A DNA stretch of 64,000 nucleotides, taken from positions 1 through 64,000 of the forward strand of contig CANSSG010000006.1 in assembly GCA_947649615.1 (NCBI GenBank). The letters run 5' to 3'. A model generated the notes under the pieces. It searched no databases. It had not been told where the DNA came from and saw only the letters and a program-made list of their open reading frames with translations. Source of the stretch: an uncultured Clostridia bacterium. GTDB lineage: Bacteria > Bacillota > Clostridia > Oscillospirales > Oscillospiraceae. Both the position numbers and the translations under genes were made by a program. Positions 41,185 to 49,403 of this stretch are shown here, piece after piece; within the stretch, counting starts at the first letter, position 1; each line of letters opens with the position of its first letter.

Positions 41185-42174
41185 TTAAATCAGCGCGCTG
41201 GAGCGGTCCACCTTGCGGACGATGGCGTTGGCTGTCAGGATGGTGATACAGCCCACCACCGCCTGGAACAGGGAAGCCGCCGCCGTCTTGCCCAGGCTCA
41301 CGGAGCCGGAAGTCAACATTTGGTAAATCTTCACGTCAAACGTGGACACCATAGGCGTCAAGGGCTGGTTCGCTCCTCTGGACACCTGATAGAACAGGCC
41401 GAAGTCGGAGGAGAAGATGCCGCCCACCGCCAGGATGAACATCATAATGATAATGGGGCGCAGGGAGGGAATCGTAATGTACTTGGCCTGCTGGAACTTG
41501 GTAGCGCCGTCCAGCACCGCCGCCTCATAAAGGCTGGAATCAATGCCGGTAATACTGGCTAAGTACACGACCATTTTATAGCCGATGGCCTTCCAAACAT
41601 GCATGACGATGATAATGGCGGGCCAATATTCAGGCGCGGAATACCAGGGGACATTCTCGCCGCCAAAGGACCGGATAATGGAGTTGAGCAGGCCCTTGTC
41701 GGTGACGAGGAACGCGTAGACGAAGTAGCTGACCACGACCCAGCTCATAAAGTGGGGCATGAACATGAGGGTCTGGTAGGTTTTGGACTTCCGCTTGCTG
41801 TAGATATTGCTGATGAGGATTGCCAGGGTCACGGGCAGGACGATGTCCAGCACGATGAACACCAGGTTGTACAGCAGGGTATTGCGAAGGATTTGGGGGA
41901 AATCGCGCAGCCCGAAGAAATACTTGAAGTTGTCCAGGGCCACCCAGGGGCTTTGCATCAGGCTGGTAAAGAAGCTTGCGCCGGGAACGATTTTGTAGTC
42001 CTTAAACGCCAGAATAATGCCGAACATCGGCAGGTAGCAGAAAAGCACGTACCAAATGGTAGTAGGCAGAGCCAAGATGGTCAGTTCAGTATCATCCTTG
42101 GTCCACTTGCTCTTCTTTTTTAGCGGCTGAGCGGGTGCCGCTGGGGCTTTTGCCGGGGATTTATTCTCTTGCAT
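41185..42174 (-). CDS. CUT1 ABC transporter permease (LplB/YteP type)
   Basis: A 329-residue permease. A Lys/Ala/Pro-rich N-terminus (about 1-25) precedes six membrane segments. The EAA loop is YEAAVLDGATKFQQAKYITIPSLRP near 225-248. FGIILAFKDYKI and NTLLYNLVFIVLDIVLPVTL are typical of the LplB group. ATG 42174 lies 12 bases after AGGAAGGA; GTG 42183 is an alternative. It opens the importer operon. A TATAAT on the minus strand at 42255-42260 could be its promoter, but no matching -35 is seen. Confidence 0.9.
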   Translation of the reverse strand: MQENKSPAKAPAAPAQPLKKKSKWTKDDTELTILALPTTIWYVLFCYLPMFGIILAFKDYKIVPGASFFTSLMQSPWVALDNFKYFFGLRDFPQILRNTLLYNLVFIVLDIVLPVTLAILISNIYSKRKSKTYQTLMFMPHFMSWVVVSYFVYAFLVTDKGLLNSIIRSFGGENVPWYSAPEYWPAIIIVMHVWKAIGYKMVVYLASITGIDSSLYEAAVLDGATKFQQAKYITIPSLRPIIIMMFILAVGGIFSSDFGLFYQVSRGANQPLTPMVSTFDVKIYQMLTSGSVSLGKTAAASLFQAVVGCITILTANAIVRKVDRSSALI

Positions 42175-42382
42175 CCGTGTCACCAATCCTTCCTCTCTTG
42201 CTTTTGGGCAGGTTTTCGGCATTTTGGACAAAATCCGCCCGCCCAACGGAAGTTATTATATCGGCATTCCAGATGCAGGGAAAGTATCCCAAAGTTATTT
42301 TGTAGTATCAAAAAGAGCGTATCCGTCCCCCTGCACAAAAAACCGGCATTTTGCACATCTTCAACCGTCAAAACAGAGAGAC

Positions 42383-42415
42383 GGCGGGCTTCGGCCCGCC
42401 GCCAAAAATCCATCT
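42383..42415 (-). terminator. Hairpin after the GH20 gene
   Basis: GGCGGGC-ttcg-GCCCGCC (42383-42400), then on the minus strand TCTCTCTGTTTTG; it separates the GH20 gene from the importer operon. Confidence 0.65.
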
Positions 42416-42455
42416 GAAGTTGCAAAAACCGGCAAAAAGCGCCATTCCCTGCCGC

Positions 42456-43835
42456 CTACTGCCAGCAGCGGATGCCGAAGGCGCGGATGGAGTCCTTGCT
42501 GCGCTGATAGACCTCCTCCTCGCTCTGCTCATCGGGCCAATCGCTCCAAATACTGTAGCAGCAGCCCAACATCTGCCCGGAGCCGGTATCCAAGACCTGC
42601 TTGCCCCAGGTGGGATGGGTGGGGAACGTGCCGGGATGCCACTCATTGAGCAGCTTGTCAGGGTCGGGGTCGGCGTAGTTCTTGCGAACCAGCAGGATAT
42701 AGTAGAGATAGTCCGCGTGGTAGTTCACCACCTGGTACCCCCGGTCAAGGAACACCTGCAAGGGGGCCATGTTCTTATCCCAGTTGCTCCAGAAGGCGAT
42801 CTGCACATCCTTATCCAGCTTCACATGCTCGGCCTGGTCGGGGCGGAACAGCCCGTCGTTCCACACCCGGACCTGGAACCCCTTGGCGCGGACGTGGGCG
42901 ATCACCTGGTTAAGGAACTCCACATACAGGTCCACGCCGCCGCAGTCAGGGCCTAAACGCTCCTTGGCGCAGGCTTCCATCTCGGGGAACAGCTCGAAGT
43001 GGTTGAAGTCGATAAACTCATCGCCGCCGATATGGAACACCTTGGACCCGGCGAACAACCCGGCGTACTCGTCCACCAGCTCCAGCAGGAAGGCCCGGGC
43101 GTCGGGATTGGTGATATCCAGGGCGGAATACAGCGGCTCGGCCATCTCCCGGTTCAGCCGCCAGCGGGGATGCTCCAGCAGGGCGGTACCCAGATGCCCC
43201 GGGCAGTCCAGGGCGGGGTTGATGTCCACAAACAGGCTGTTGCACAGGGCGATGATTTCCCGCACCTCATCCTTGGTCAGGAAGAAGCGGGAAGGCACCT
43301 CGGGATGCCGCTCGCTGTCGATGCGGAAGCCCTCGTTCTCGGAGAAGTGGAGCCACAGCACGTTCATCCGGTTCCGGGACAAATCCTTGACCCGCTCCAT
43401 AATCCACTGCTTGGTGTAGTACTTCCGCCCCGCGTCCAGGTGCAGGCCCCGCTCGTTGGTGCTGGGCCAATCGGCGGTCACGCCATAGGCCAGCTCGCCG
43501 CTCTCAAAAACCGTCCGCAGGCCGTAGACCGCAGCCCGGTTGGACTGGGCGGTCAGTTCCGCCGCAGCGCCGGCCTCCACCACAAAGCCCTCGTCAAAAG
43601 TGGCCTTGCCTTCCAGCACCGCCGGCCGGCCCACGCGGACGACGAGGTCGCCGTCCTTCGCTTCGCCGCCGTGGACCTTTTCTGCGGCGGCCAGGGCGGG
43701 GTAATCCTCGCCCAGCAGCTCCACGGCCCGGTCCAGGCATCCACACGCGGGCAGGACGACGCGCCCTGTCAGGCGCCATACGCCCCCGCCGTTTTTTTCC
43801 ACCAGCTTCGGCTGGGGGAACTGTAAATTCGCCAT
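42456..43835 (-). CDS. GH20 beta-N-acetylhexosaminidase
   Basis: A 459-residue cytosolic enzyme. An N-terminal alpha/beta domain (about 1-115) precedes the GH20 barrel. ERGLHLDAGRKYYTKQWIM near 130 is the typical barrel entry. HIGGDEF holds the catalytic pair Asp272-Glu273. A series of Trp residues (AFWSNWDKN, WHPGTFPTHPTWGKQ, YSIWSDWPDEQ) lines the -1 pocket. GH20 enzymes release terminal GlcNAc or GalNAc by substrate-assisted catalysis. ATG 43835 follows GGAGG; the longer frame has no SD. Placed just upstream of the importer operon and near GH38/GH130, it probably trims GlcNAc from imported N-glycan pieces. Confidence 0.9.
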   Translation of the reverse strand: MANLQFPQPKLVEKNGGGVWRLTGRVVLPACGCLDRAVELLGEDYPALAAAEKVHGGEAKDGDLVVRVGRPAVLEGKATFDEGFVVEAGAAAELTAQSNRAAVYGLRTVFESGELAYGVTADWPSTNERGLHLDAGRKYYTKQWIMERVKDLSRNRMNVLWLHFSENEGFRIDSERHPEVPSRFFLTKDEVREIIALCNSLFVDINPALDCPGHLGTALLEHPRWRLNREMAEPLYSALDITNPDARAFLLELVDEYAGLFAGSKVFHIGGDEFIDFNHFELFPEMEACAKERLGPDCGGVDLYVEFLNQVIAHVRAKGFQVRVWNDGLFRPDQAEHVKLDKDVQIAFWSNWDKNMAPLQVFLDRGYQVVNYHADYLYYILLVRKNYADPDPDKLLNEWHPGTFPTHPTWGKQVLDTGSGQMLGCCYSIWSDWPDEQSEEEVYQRSKDSIRAFGIRCWQ

Positions 43836-44104
43836 AAGATTTTCCTCCGTCTTCTTCATCAATATACCCTGCCGCAGCGCAAGGGGCGGCAGGATGGTTT
43901 TCCTTTTGGGGAAAAGCATGAGCGCAAGCTACCATGCCCCCGCCGAAAAGTCAAGCCATAGAAACAGCGCATCCCGGTATAAAAAAGATGTATTCCGAAA
44001 ATTTCCGCGTATCCCTTCCCATTTCCCGCAAGCTGTGCTATACTTTTCATCGCAGCGGCTCCCAGAGGGAGGCCGCGCCACACCCAGAAAGAGGTAGGAC
44101 GGGC

Positions 44105-44758
44105 ATGAAAAATTTATTTAACCTGGACAATCCGGTGTTTCAGGTCCTCACGCGGCTGGCGGACCTGGTGGTAGTGAACCTGATCACATTGGCCTGCTGT
44201 ATACCCGTGGTGACCATCGGCCCCGCGCTGGCGGCGCTGAGCAGGACGGTTTACGACCTGACCGTGGAGCGGTGCGGAGGCACGGTCAAAACATATTTCC
44301 GCTTTTTCCGCAGCAACTTCAGGCAGGGGATGATTGCGGGCATCGTCTCCCTGCTGGCCCTTGGGTCCCTGGGGTGTGATTTTTTCCTTTTGAAGCTGTA
44401 TTACCAGGGCGGGTCCTATACGGCGCTGGCCTGCCTGTTGCTCCTGCTGGCTTTTTTAACATTAGGGATTATTTCTTACCTGTTCCCCCTGATCGGCCGG
44501 TATGACAACACATTGCGGCAGCATTTTCAAAACGCGCTTATTCTGCTGGTCCGTTTCCTGCCCCGGACGGCCGCGATGATATGCATCCATTTGCTCCCGC
44601 TGTTCCTGTTCCTGTTTTCCCCCAGCGTACTGCTCTACACGTTTCCCTTCTGGATTTTCATTGGTTTAGGGTTTTTCGCCCAGGCAGACGCTTATTTATT
44701 AAAGCCTGTCTTTGAAATGCTGGAGGCGCCAAAGGAAGAAGCGGCGGGGGAGGAGTAG
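44105..44758 (+). CDS. YesL-family (DUF624) membrane protein
   Basis: A 217-residue protein with about five membrane segments. LFNLDNPVFQVLTRLADLVVVNLITLACCIPVVTIGPALAAL at the N-terminus is the signature of DUF624/YesL proteins, which commonly accompany sugar ABC importers in Firmicutes. Their role is not established. GAGGTAGGAC precedes ATG 44105. It is divergent from the GH20 gene and convergent with GH3, so it has its own unit. Confidence 0.85.
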   Translation: MKNLFNLDNPVFQVLTRLADLVVVNLITLACCIPVVTIGPALAALSRTVYDLTVERCGGTVKTYFRFFRSNFRQGMIAGIVSLLALGSLGCDFFLLKLYYQGGSYTALACLLLLLAFLTLGIISYLFPLIGRYDNTLRQHFQNALILLVRFLPRTAAMICIHLLPLFLFLFSPSVLLYTFPFWIFIGLGFFAQADAYLLKPVFEMLEAPKEEAAGEE

Positions 44759-44772
44759 CCCAGTTCCAAGGA

Positions 44773-44812
44773 CCTGTATGCACAGGCGCAGAGCGCCGCC
44801 TGTGCATACAGG
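44773..44812. terminator. Bidirectional terminator
   Basis: A perfect 16-bp stem, CCTGTATGCACAGGCG with CGCCTGTGCATACAGG, between the converging YesL and GH3 genes. Confidence 0.8.
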
Positions 44813-44815
44813 TTC

Positions 44816-47080
44816 TTACTTCTTTTCAGCAACCCCGACTGCAAATTCCCCCTCCAGCAGCGCCGCCCCGCCGTCGCATAAAAACCACTCGATCCTGCCG
44901 GGGGGCGTTACAAACTCCATCTGGCTGTCCCATTGGCCCAGAGCCTCCTGGGGGATCGGAATCGTTACCGTTTTCTCCTCGCCGGGAGACAGCCACACCT
45001 TGTCAAAGCCGCACAGCACCCGGTTCCGGGAGGTTGCGACGCCTTCCCGCCGGTGCAGGTAAAGCTGGGGTACGGCGCAGGCCGCACGGGCGGCAAAGTT
45101 GCGGACCGTAAACGTTACCGCCAACCGGCTGGCCGCCGGGCCTTCTGTTAAATGCCACCCGACATGGCCGTAGCCAAACCCGCTGCCAAAGGAATACTGC
45201 GGCCTGCCGCTGTCGCAATAGCGCATGCCTTGGTAGGAATCTTTATAATTATAGTAGACGGGAAGCTGTCCGGCGTGGTCGGGAAGCGAGACCGGAAGCC
45301 GCCCCGAAGGGTTCGTTTCCCCAAACAATATCTTCGCCAGCGCCTCCCCGCCCGTCAGGCCGGGGTAAAAGCAATAGAAAATCGCGTCCGACCACTGGCG
45401 GATTTCCTCCATCGCGTAGGGGCGGCCTGCAATTATGACCGTGATGACCGGCTTGCCGCTCTCCTTCATCCGGCGCAGCAGCGCCAGCTGCCCGCCCGGC
45501 AGGCTTAGCCGCCCCGCGTCCACGTTTTCGCCGCAGTCCATGGAAACCGCCTCCTGGTCCGCCAAGGCCCCGTTGCTCTGGAATGTCCCGCCGTCAAACC
45601 GGCTGGATGTCCCCCCCAAAACCGCGATGATAACATCCGCGTCCCGGGCGCCCCACTCCGCCTCCGCCAGCAGGTCCGGCGCGTCTCCAAACCGGAGGCA
45701 CCCCGGCCGGTAGCTTACCGTAACCGGACTTTCATGGGCCTGCGCCCACTGCTCGATGCCCAGCCGCACCGTAACGCCCCGGCAGGGGCGGATGGGGGGC
45801 GTGTAGTCGCCCAGCTGGCTGTATACGTCGTCCGCGTTGGGACCCGTCAGGAGGATGTGGAGGGGCTTTTTGCCGTCCAAGGGGAGCAGGCTGTCTTGGT
45901 TTTTCAGCAAGACGGCGCTTTCCTCCGTCAGGCGCGCCGCCTGGGGATAGGCGGTGGGCGTATAGCCCATCCAGCGGTCGTCCTCGGGGATATAGGGTTC
46001 GTCGAACAGGCCCCGCCGGAACTTTAATTCCAGCACCCGCGCCGCCGCCTCGTCCACCCGCTCCCGGGAGACAAGGCCCCGCTCCACCGCTTCTTCCAGG
46101 CGGCCGAAGGCTGTGTCCCACAGGCCCAGGTCCACCCCGGCCTCCAGGGCCAGCGCGCCGGACGCCACCCGGTCCCCGGTGACCGCGTCCAGCTGGTCGA
46201 TGGCGACGCCGTCGCTCATGACCAAGCCCTTGAAGCCGTACTCTTCCCGCAGAAGCGTCCGCAGAAGCCAGGGATTGGCGTGGCAGTACACGCCGTCAAT
46301 CTCGTTATAAGCCGCCATGAAGGATGCCGCGCCGGCTTCTACACATGCTTTTACGGCGGGAAGGTGGATTTCCCGCAGCTCCCGGGGTCCGATGCGGGCC
46401 GCGCTGGCGTTGACGCCGCCGGTGGTCTCGCCCTGGGCGCACAAGTGCTTCGCCGTTACCTCCACCCCGCCTGCGCGCAAGCCCCGCACCACCGCGGCGG
46501 CAAAGGCGGAGACCAAGCAGGGGTCTTCGCCAAAGCATTCCTCGCTGCGGCCCCAGCGGGGGTCCCGGAGGATATCCAGGGCGGAAGCCAACGCCAAATC
46601 CACGCCCATGTCCCTTAGCTGCCGCCCGCAGACTTTTGCGGCTTCTTCCAGCAGCGCCGGCGACCAGGATGCCGCCGCCGCCAGGTTCACCGGCAGCAGG
46701 TAGCCGTTCAAGGCCTGATGCCCGTGGGGACACTCGGTCGTCATCAGCGCCGGAATGCCCAGGCGGGTGCGCTCGATCAGATACCGCTGCACCATATTGC
46801 GGGCCTTGGGGGCCGAGACGCCCTCTAAGCCCGTGTCAAAATCCCTCTTAGACCAGGGGTCCGCCCGGTACAGGCCGTACAGCGCGCCTATGCCGCCAAA
46901 ATAGTCCGCTTCGCGGCGGAATTCTTCCGTTAACTGAACCGCCCCGCCACGGCGCTCGTAGCAGGCGAAACCGTAGAGACGCTGGGTGAGCTGGCCCGTC
47001 TTTTCCCGTAAGGTCATGCGTTCCAGCAGGTCCCGCGCCCGCTCCGCCGGGGCCAGGGCCGCGTTTTTGTATGCTTCCAT
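44816..47080 (-). CDS. GH3 family beta-glycosidase
   Basis: A 754-residue enzyme without signal peptide. The GH3 N-terminal barrel has LGIPALMTTECPHGHQ, DPRWGRSEECFGEDPCL and VTAKHLCAQGE. KGLVMSDGVAIDQL holds the nucleophile Asp290. The alpha/beta sandwich follows from about 380 (SAVLLKNQDSLLPLDGKKPL, VIIAVLGGTSSRFDGG), and a C-terminal fibronectin-like domain ends the protein. GH3 members act as beta-glucosidases, xylosidases or N-acetylglucosaminidases, and the short C-terminal motifs do not decide which. ATG 47080 has GGGAGG at six bases. It belongs to the glycan region by position only. Confidence 0.92.
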   Translation of the reverse strand: MEAYKNAALAPAERARDLLERMTLREKTGQLTQRLYGFACYERRGGAVQLTEEFRREADYFGGIGALYGLYRADPWSKRDFDTGLEGVSAPKARNMVQRYLIERTRLGIPALMTTECPHGHQALNGYLLPVNLAAAASWSPALLEEAAKVCGRQLRDMGVDLALASALDILRDPRWGRSEECFGEDPCLVSAFAAAVVRGLRAGGVEVTAKHLCAQGETTGGVNASAARIGPRELREIHLPAVKACVEAGAASFMAAYNEIDGVYCHANPWLLRTLLREEYGFKGLVMSDGVAIDQLDAVTGDRVASGALALEAGVDLGLWDTAFGRLEEAVERGLVSRERVDEAAARVLELKFRRGLFDEPYIPEDDRWMGYTPTAYPQAARLTEESAVLLKNQDSLLPLDGKKPLHILLTGPNADDVYSQLGDYTPPIRPCRGVTVRLGIEQWAQAHESPVTVSYRPGCLRFGDAPDLLAEAEWGARDADVIIAVLGGTSSRFDGGTFQSNGALADQEAVSMDCGENVDAGRLSLPGGQLALLRRMKESGKPVITVIIAGRPYAMEEIRQWSDAIFYCFYPGLTGGEALAKILFGETNPSGRLPVSLPDHAGQLPVYYNYKDSYQGMRYCDSGRPQYSFGSGFGYGHVGWHLTEGPAASRLAVTFTVRNFAARAACAVPQLYLHRREGVATSRNRVLCGFDKVWLSPGEEKTVTIPIPQEALGQWDSQMEFVTPPGRIEWFLCDGGAALLEGEFAVGVAEKK

Positions 47081-47153
47081 AGGATGCCTCCCGTGCGTTT
47101 TTGCAGCAGAGGGACGGTCCCGGCGGGCCGTCCCCCTGCGCATATGTATCCAA

Positions 47154-48167
47154 TTACTTCATGCCGGCGGTGATGATCGCCATCTTGTAGACCTCCTCGG
47201 CGTTGCAGCCCCGGGACAGGTCGTTGATGGGGGCGTTCAGGCCTTGGAGAATGGGTCCGTAGGCCTCGTAGCCGCCTAAACGCTGGGCGATTTTGTAGCC
47301 GATGTTGCCCGCTTCGATGTTGGGGAACACAAACGTGTTGGCGTAGCCGGCCACCCTGCTGCCGGGGAACTTGAGCTGGCCGACCGTGGGGCTGACGGCG
47401 GCGTCGAACTGCATCTCGCCGTCAATGGCAAACTCGGGGGCAAGCTCCTGGGCCGCCTTGGTGGCGGCGGCGGAGAGGGGGACGGTGGCGCCCTTGCCGG
47501 AGCCTTTGGTGGAGAAGGAGAGCATGGCTACCTTCGGCTCGATGCCAAAGAAGCTGGCGGTACGGGCGGATTCCACGGCTACCTCCGCCAACTTCTGGGC
47601 GGCGGAGACGGTGACGTTCCCTTCCTTGTCCACGCTATCCTCATAGGAGATGTTGATGGCGCAGTCGCCCATGCAGAGCATTTTCAGCGCGTCGTCGCCG
47701 GTGTCGCGCTTCATGATGAAGCAGGAGGAAACCAGGTGGGCGCCGGGCTTGGTCTTGATGAGCTGGAGGGCGGGGCGGACGGTGTCGGCGGTGGAGTAGG
47801 TGGCCCCGCCCAGCAGGGCGTCGGCCTTGCCCATCTTCACCAGCATGGTGCCGAAGTAGTTGCCCTTCTTCAGGGCGGCGCGGCAGTCATCCTCGCTCAT
47901 CTTGCCCTTGCGAAGCTCTACCATTTTCGCCACCATGGCATCCATGCCGTCATAGGCCTCGGGGTCGATGATCTCGGCCTTGCTGACGTCGAAGCCGTTC
48001 TTCGCAGAAGCGGACTTGACTTCCTCTACGCCGCCTACCAGGATGACGTCCATCAGATCCTCCTGGAGCAGGCGGGCGGCGGCCTCCTGGATGCGGGCGT
48101 CGGGACCTTCGGTAAAGACGATGGTACGGCGGTTTTCCTTCAAATTTTTCAAAAGAGCGGTAAACAT
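47154..48167 (-). CDS. pta: Phosphate acetyltransferase
   Basis: A 337-residue Pta of the short form, without the N-terminal DRTGG/AAA domains of the E. coli enzyme. It interconverts acetyl-CoA and acetyl phosphate in fermentation. Segments seen are RIQEAAARLLQEDLMDVILVG at the start, DALLGGATYSTADTVRPALQ near 122, FSTKGSGKG near 230, and the C-terminal ANTFVFPNIEAGNIGYKIAQRLGG with GPILQGLNAPINDLSRGC. ATG 48167 follows GGAGG; the longer frame has no SD. No ackA is adjacent. It has a strong promoter at 48217-48245. Confidence 0.94.
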   Translation of the reverse strand: MFTALLKNLKENRRTIVFTEGPDARIQEAAARLLQEDLMDVILVGGVEEVKSASAKNGFDVSKAEIIDPEAYDGMDAMVAKMVELRKGKMSEDDCRAALKKGNYFGTMLVKMGKADALLGGATYSTADTVRPALQLIKTKPGAHLVSSCFIMKRDTGDDALKMLCMGDCAINISYEDSVDKEGNVTVSAAQKLAEVAVESARTASFFGIEPKVAMLSFSTKGSGKGATVPLSAAATKAAQELAPEFAIDGEMQFDAAVSPTVGQLKFPGSRVAGYANTFVFPNIEAGNIGYKIAQRLGGYEAYGPILQGLNAPINDLSRGCNAEEVYKMAIITAGMK

Positions 48168-48216
48168 GGTTTGCTTCCTCCGTTGTTTTTTCTTTTTGCA
48201 GGGTCTTGACAGCCCC

Positions 48217-48245
48217 ATTATACACCATCGGAAGCGCAGTCTCAA
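48217..48245 (-). promoter_or_regulatory. Promoter of pta
   Basis: On the minus strand TTGAGA (48240-48245), 17 bp, TATAAT (48217-48222). Confidence 0.82.
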
Positions 48246-48515
48246 TGCTTAATTTAGAAATTTTTGCGCAGATTTACTTGTCAAGGTGCCTCCGTTTGCA
48301 ACCGGCGCGGGGAAAGGCCAGGGAGATCAACCCCTGTGGGCGTTTTTGTTCAGACGCGCGAAGTCTCGGTAGGTGACGCCCGCTACACTATGGGGCCGAA
48401 ACCGCCAAAAGTTGCTGTAAAAACGGCAACCTTCTGAAAAAATTTTTTCGCCCCCCGTGTTTTCACGCCGCTTTAGGGCGTGTTTGAAAAATGTCAAAAC
48501 GCAAAAACAGCAAAT
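48246..48515. repeat. Non-coding gap with a copy of the 24287 element end
   Basis: No gene is seen. At 48474-48502 the sequence TA-GGGCGTGTTTGAAAAATG followed by TCAAAACGC repeats the right end of the element at 24287-24531 (read on the other strand) with about one mismatch over 29 bp. No partner end is found within the gap, so it is a truncated or solo copy. Long runs of A and T surround it (48436-48449). Confidence 0.6.
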
Positions 48516-48542
48516 CCCCGTCCGGCATGGAGCCGGACGGGG
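48516..48542 (-). terminator. Terminator of the rubrerythrin gene
   Basis: CCCCGTCCGGC-atgga-GCCGGACGGGG; on the minus strand ATTTGCTGTTTTTG follows. It lies about 100 bases after the rubrerythrin stop. Confidence 0.7.
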
Positions 48543-48644
48543 ACGGGGCGCATAAACTATCATATTACCCCCGCGGGATGCACCGCACCGCCGCCGGACG
48601 GGGACCAGGGCATAGCGGCGGACGCCTTTCCCCATGGGAAGGCA

Positions 48645-49181
48645 TCAGTAGTTCTCCGCATGAACCTCGAAATAAGACTGGGGATGCGCACAGACCGGGC
48701 ATACCTCCGGCGCGGCGGTCCCTACCACGATATGGCCGCAGTTGCGGCACTCCCAGACCTTTACCTCGCTCTTGGCAAATACCTCCGCCATTTCTATGTT
48801 CTTCAGCAGCGCGCGGTAACGCTCCTCATGATGCTTCTCAATGGACCCTACCATGCGGAATTTCGCCGCCAGCTCCGGAAAGCCCTCCTCCTCGGCGGTC
48901 TTGGCAAAGCCCTCGTACATGTCCGTCCACTCATAGTTCTCGCCTGCGGCGGCGGCTTCCAGGTTCGCGGCGGTGCCGCCGATGCCCTCAAGCTCCTTGA
49001 ACCACAGCTTGGCGTGTTCCTTCTCGTTGTCCGCCGTCTTCAGGAACAGGGCCGCAATCTGCTCATAGCCCTCCTTCTTGGCCTTGGATGCGAAGTATGT
49101 ATACTTGTTCCTTGCCTGGGATTCGCCGGCAAACGCCGCTTCCAGGTTCTTTTCCGTTTGGGTGCCTGCATATCTGCTCAT
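48645..49181 (-). CDS. rbr: Rubrerythrin
   Basis: A 178-residue NADH peroxidase-type protein of anaerobes that reduces hydrogen peroxide. The N-terminal ferritin-like four-helix domain has the diiron ligands in [24 protein letters not shown] and [14 protein letters not shown]...EKHHEERY. The C-terminal rubredoxin-like domain has CRNCG and CPVCAHP. The order is diiron then rubredoxin, the classic form. The promoter is TTGACC-17-TAGAAT at 49218-49246 on the minus strand and AGGAGG precedes the ATG. It stands alone. Confidence 0.95.
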   Translation of the reverse strand: MSRYAGTQTEKNLEAAFAGESQARNKYTYFASKAKKEGYEQIAALFLKTADNEKEHAKLWFKELEGIGGTAANLEAAAAGENYEWTDMYEGFAKTAEEEGFPELAAKFRMVGSIEKHHEERYRALLKNIEMAEVFAKSEVKVWECRNCGHIVVGTAAPEVCPVCAHPQSYFEVHAENY

Positions 49182-49217
49182 AGGGAAATCCTCCTGTTTT
49201 TGGTAATGTCGCCTTCT

Positions 49218-49246
49218 ATTCTACCATCTGGCAGGCCGTAGGTCAA
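49218..49246 (-). promoter_or_regulatory. Promoter of rbr
   Basis: On the minus strand TTGACC (49241-49246), 17 bp, TAGAAT (49218-49223). Confidence 0.75.
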
Positions 49247-49295
49247 CCGGTTTTCTCCGGTTTCCATTCCCGCAGGAAAATTGGGCCGCGCGCTA

Positions 49296-49324
49296 TTGAC
49301 TTACGCCGGCCGGCTATGTAAAAT
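49296..49324 (+). promoter_or_regulatory. Promoter of the two-lipoprotein/kinase cluster
   Basis: TTGACT (49296-49301), 17 bp, TAAAAT (49319-49324). The predicted RNA has a leader of about 75 nt. Confidence 0.75.
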
Positions 49325-49355
49325 ACAAGGGTGGAAATTGGCGCCCGTTATCTTG

Positions 49356-49381
49356 GAACTTGCATGCAAGTTCTTATTTTT
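49356..49381 (+). terminator. Attenuator-like hairpin in the leader
   Basis: GAACTTGCATGCAAGTTC (49356-49373), a perfect palindrome able to fold as a stem, is followed by TTATTTTT. It lies between the promoter and the SD of the first lipoprotein gene, so it could end some transcripts early. Confidence 0.5.
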
Positions 49382-49403
49382 CATATAAGGAGACCGGCTC
49401 AAT

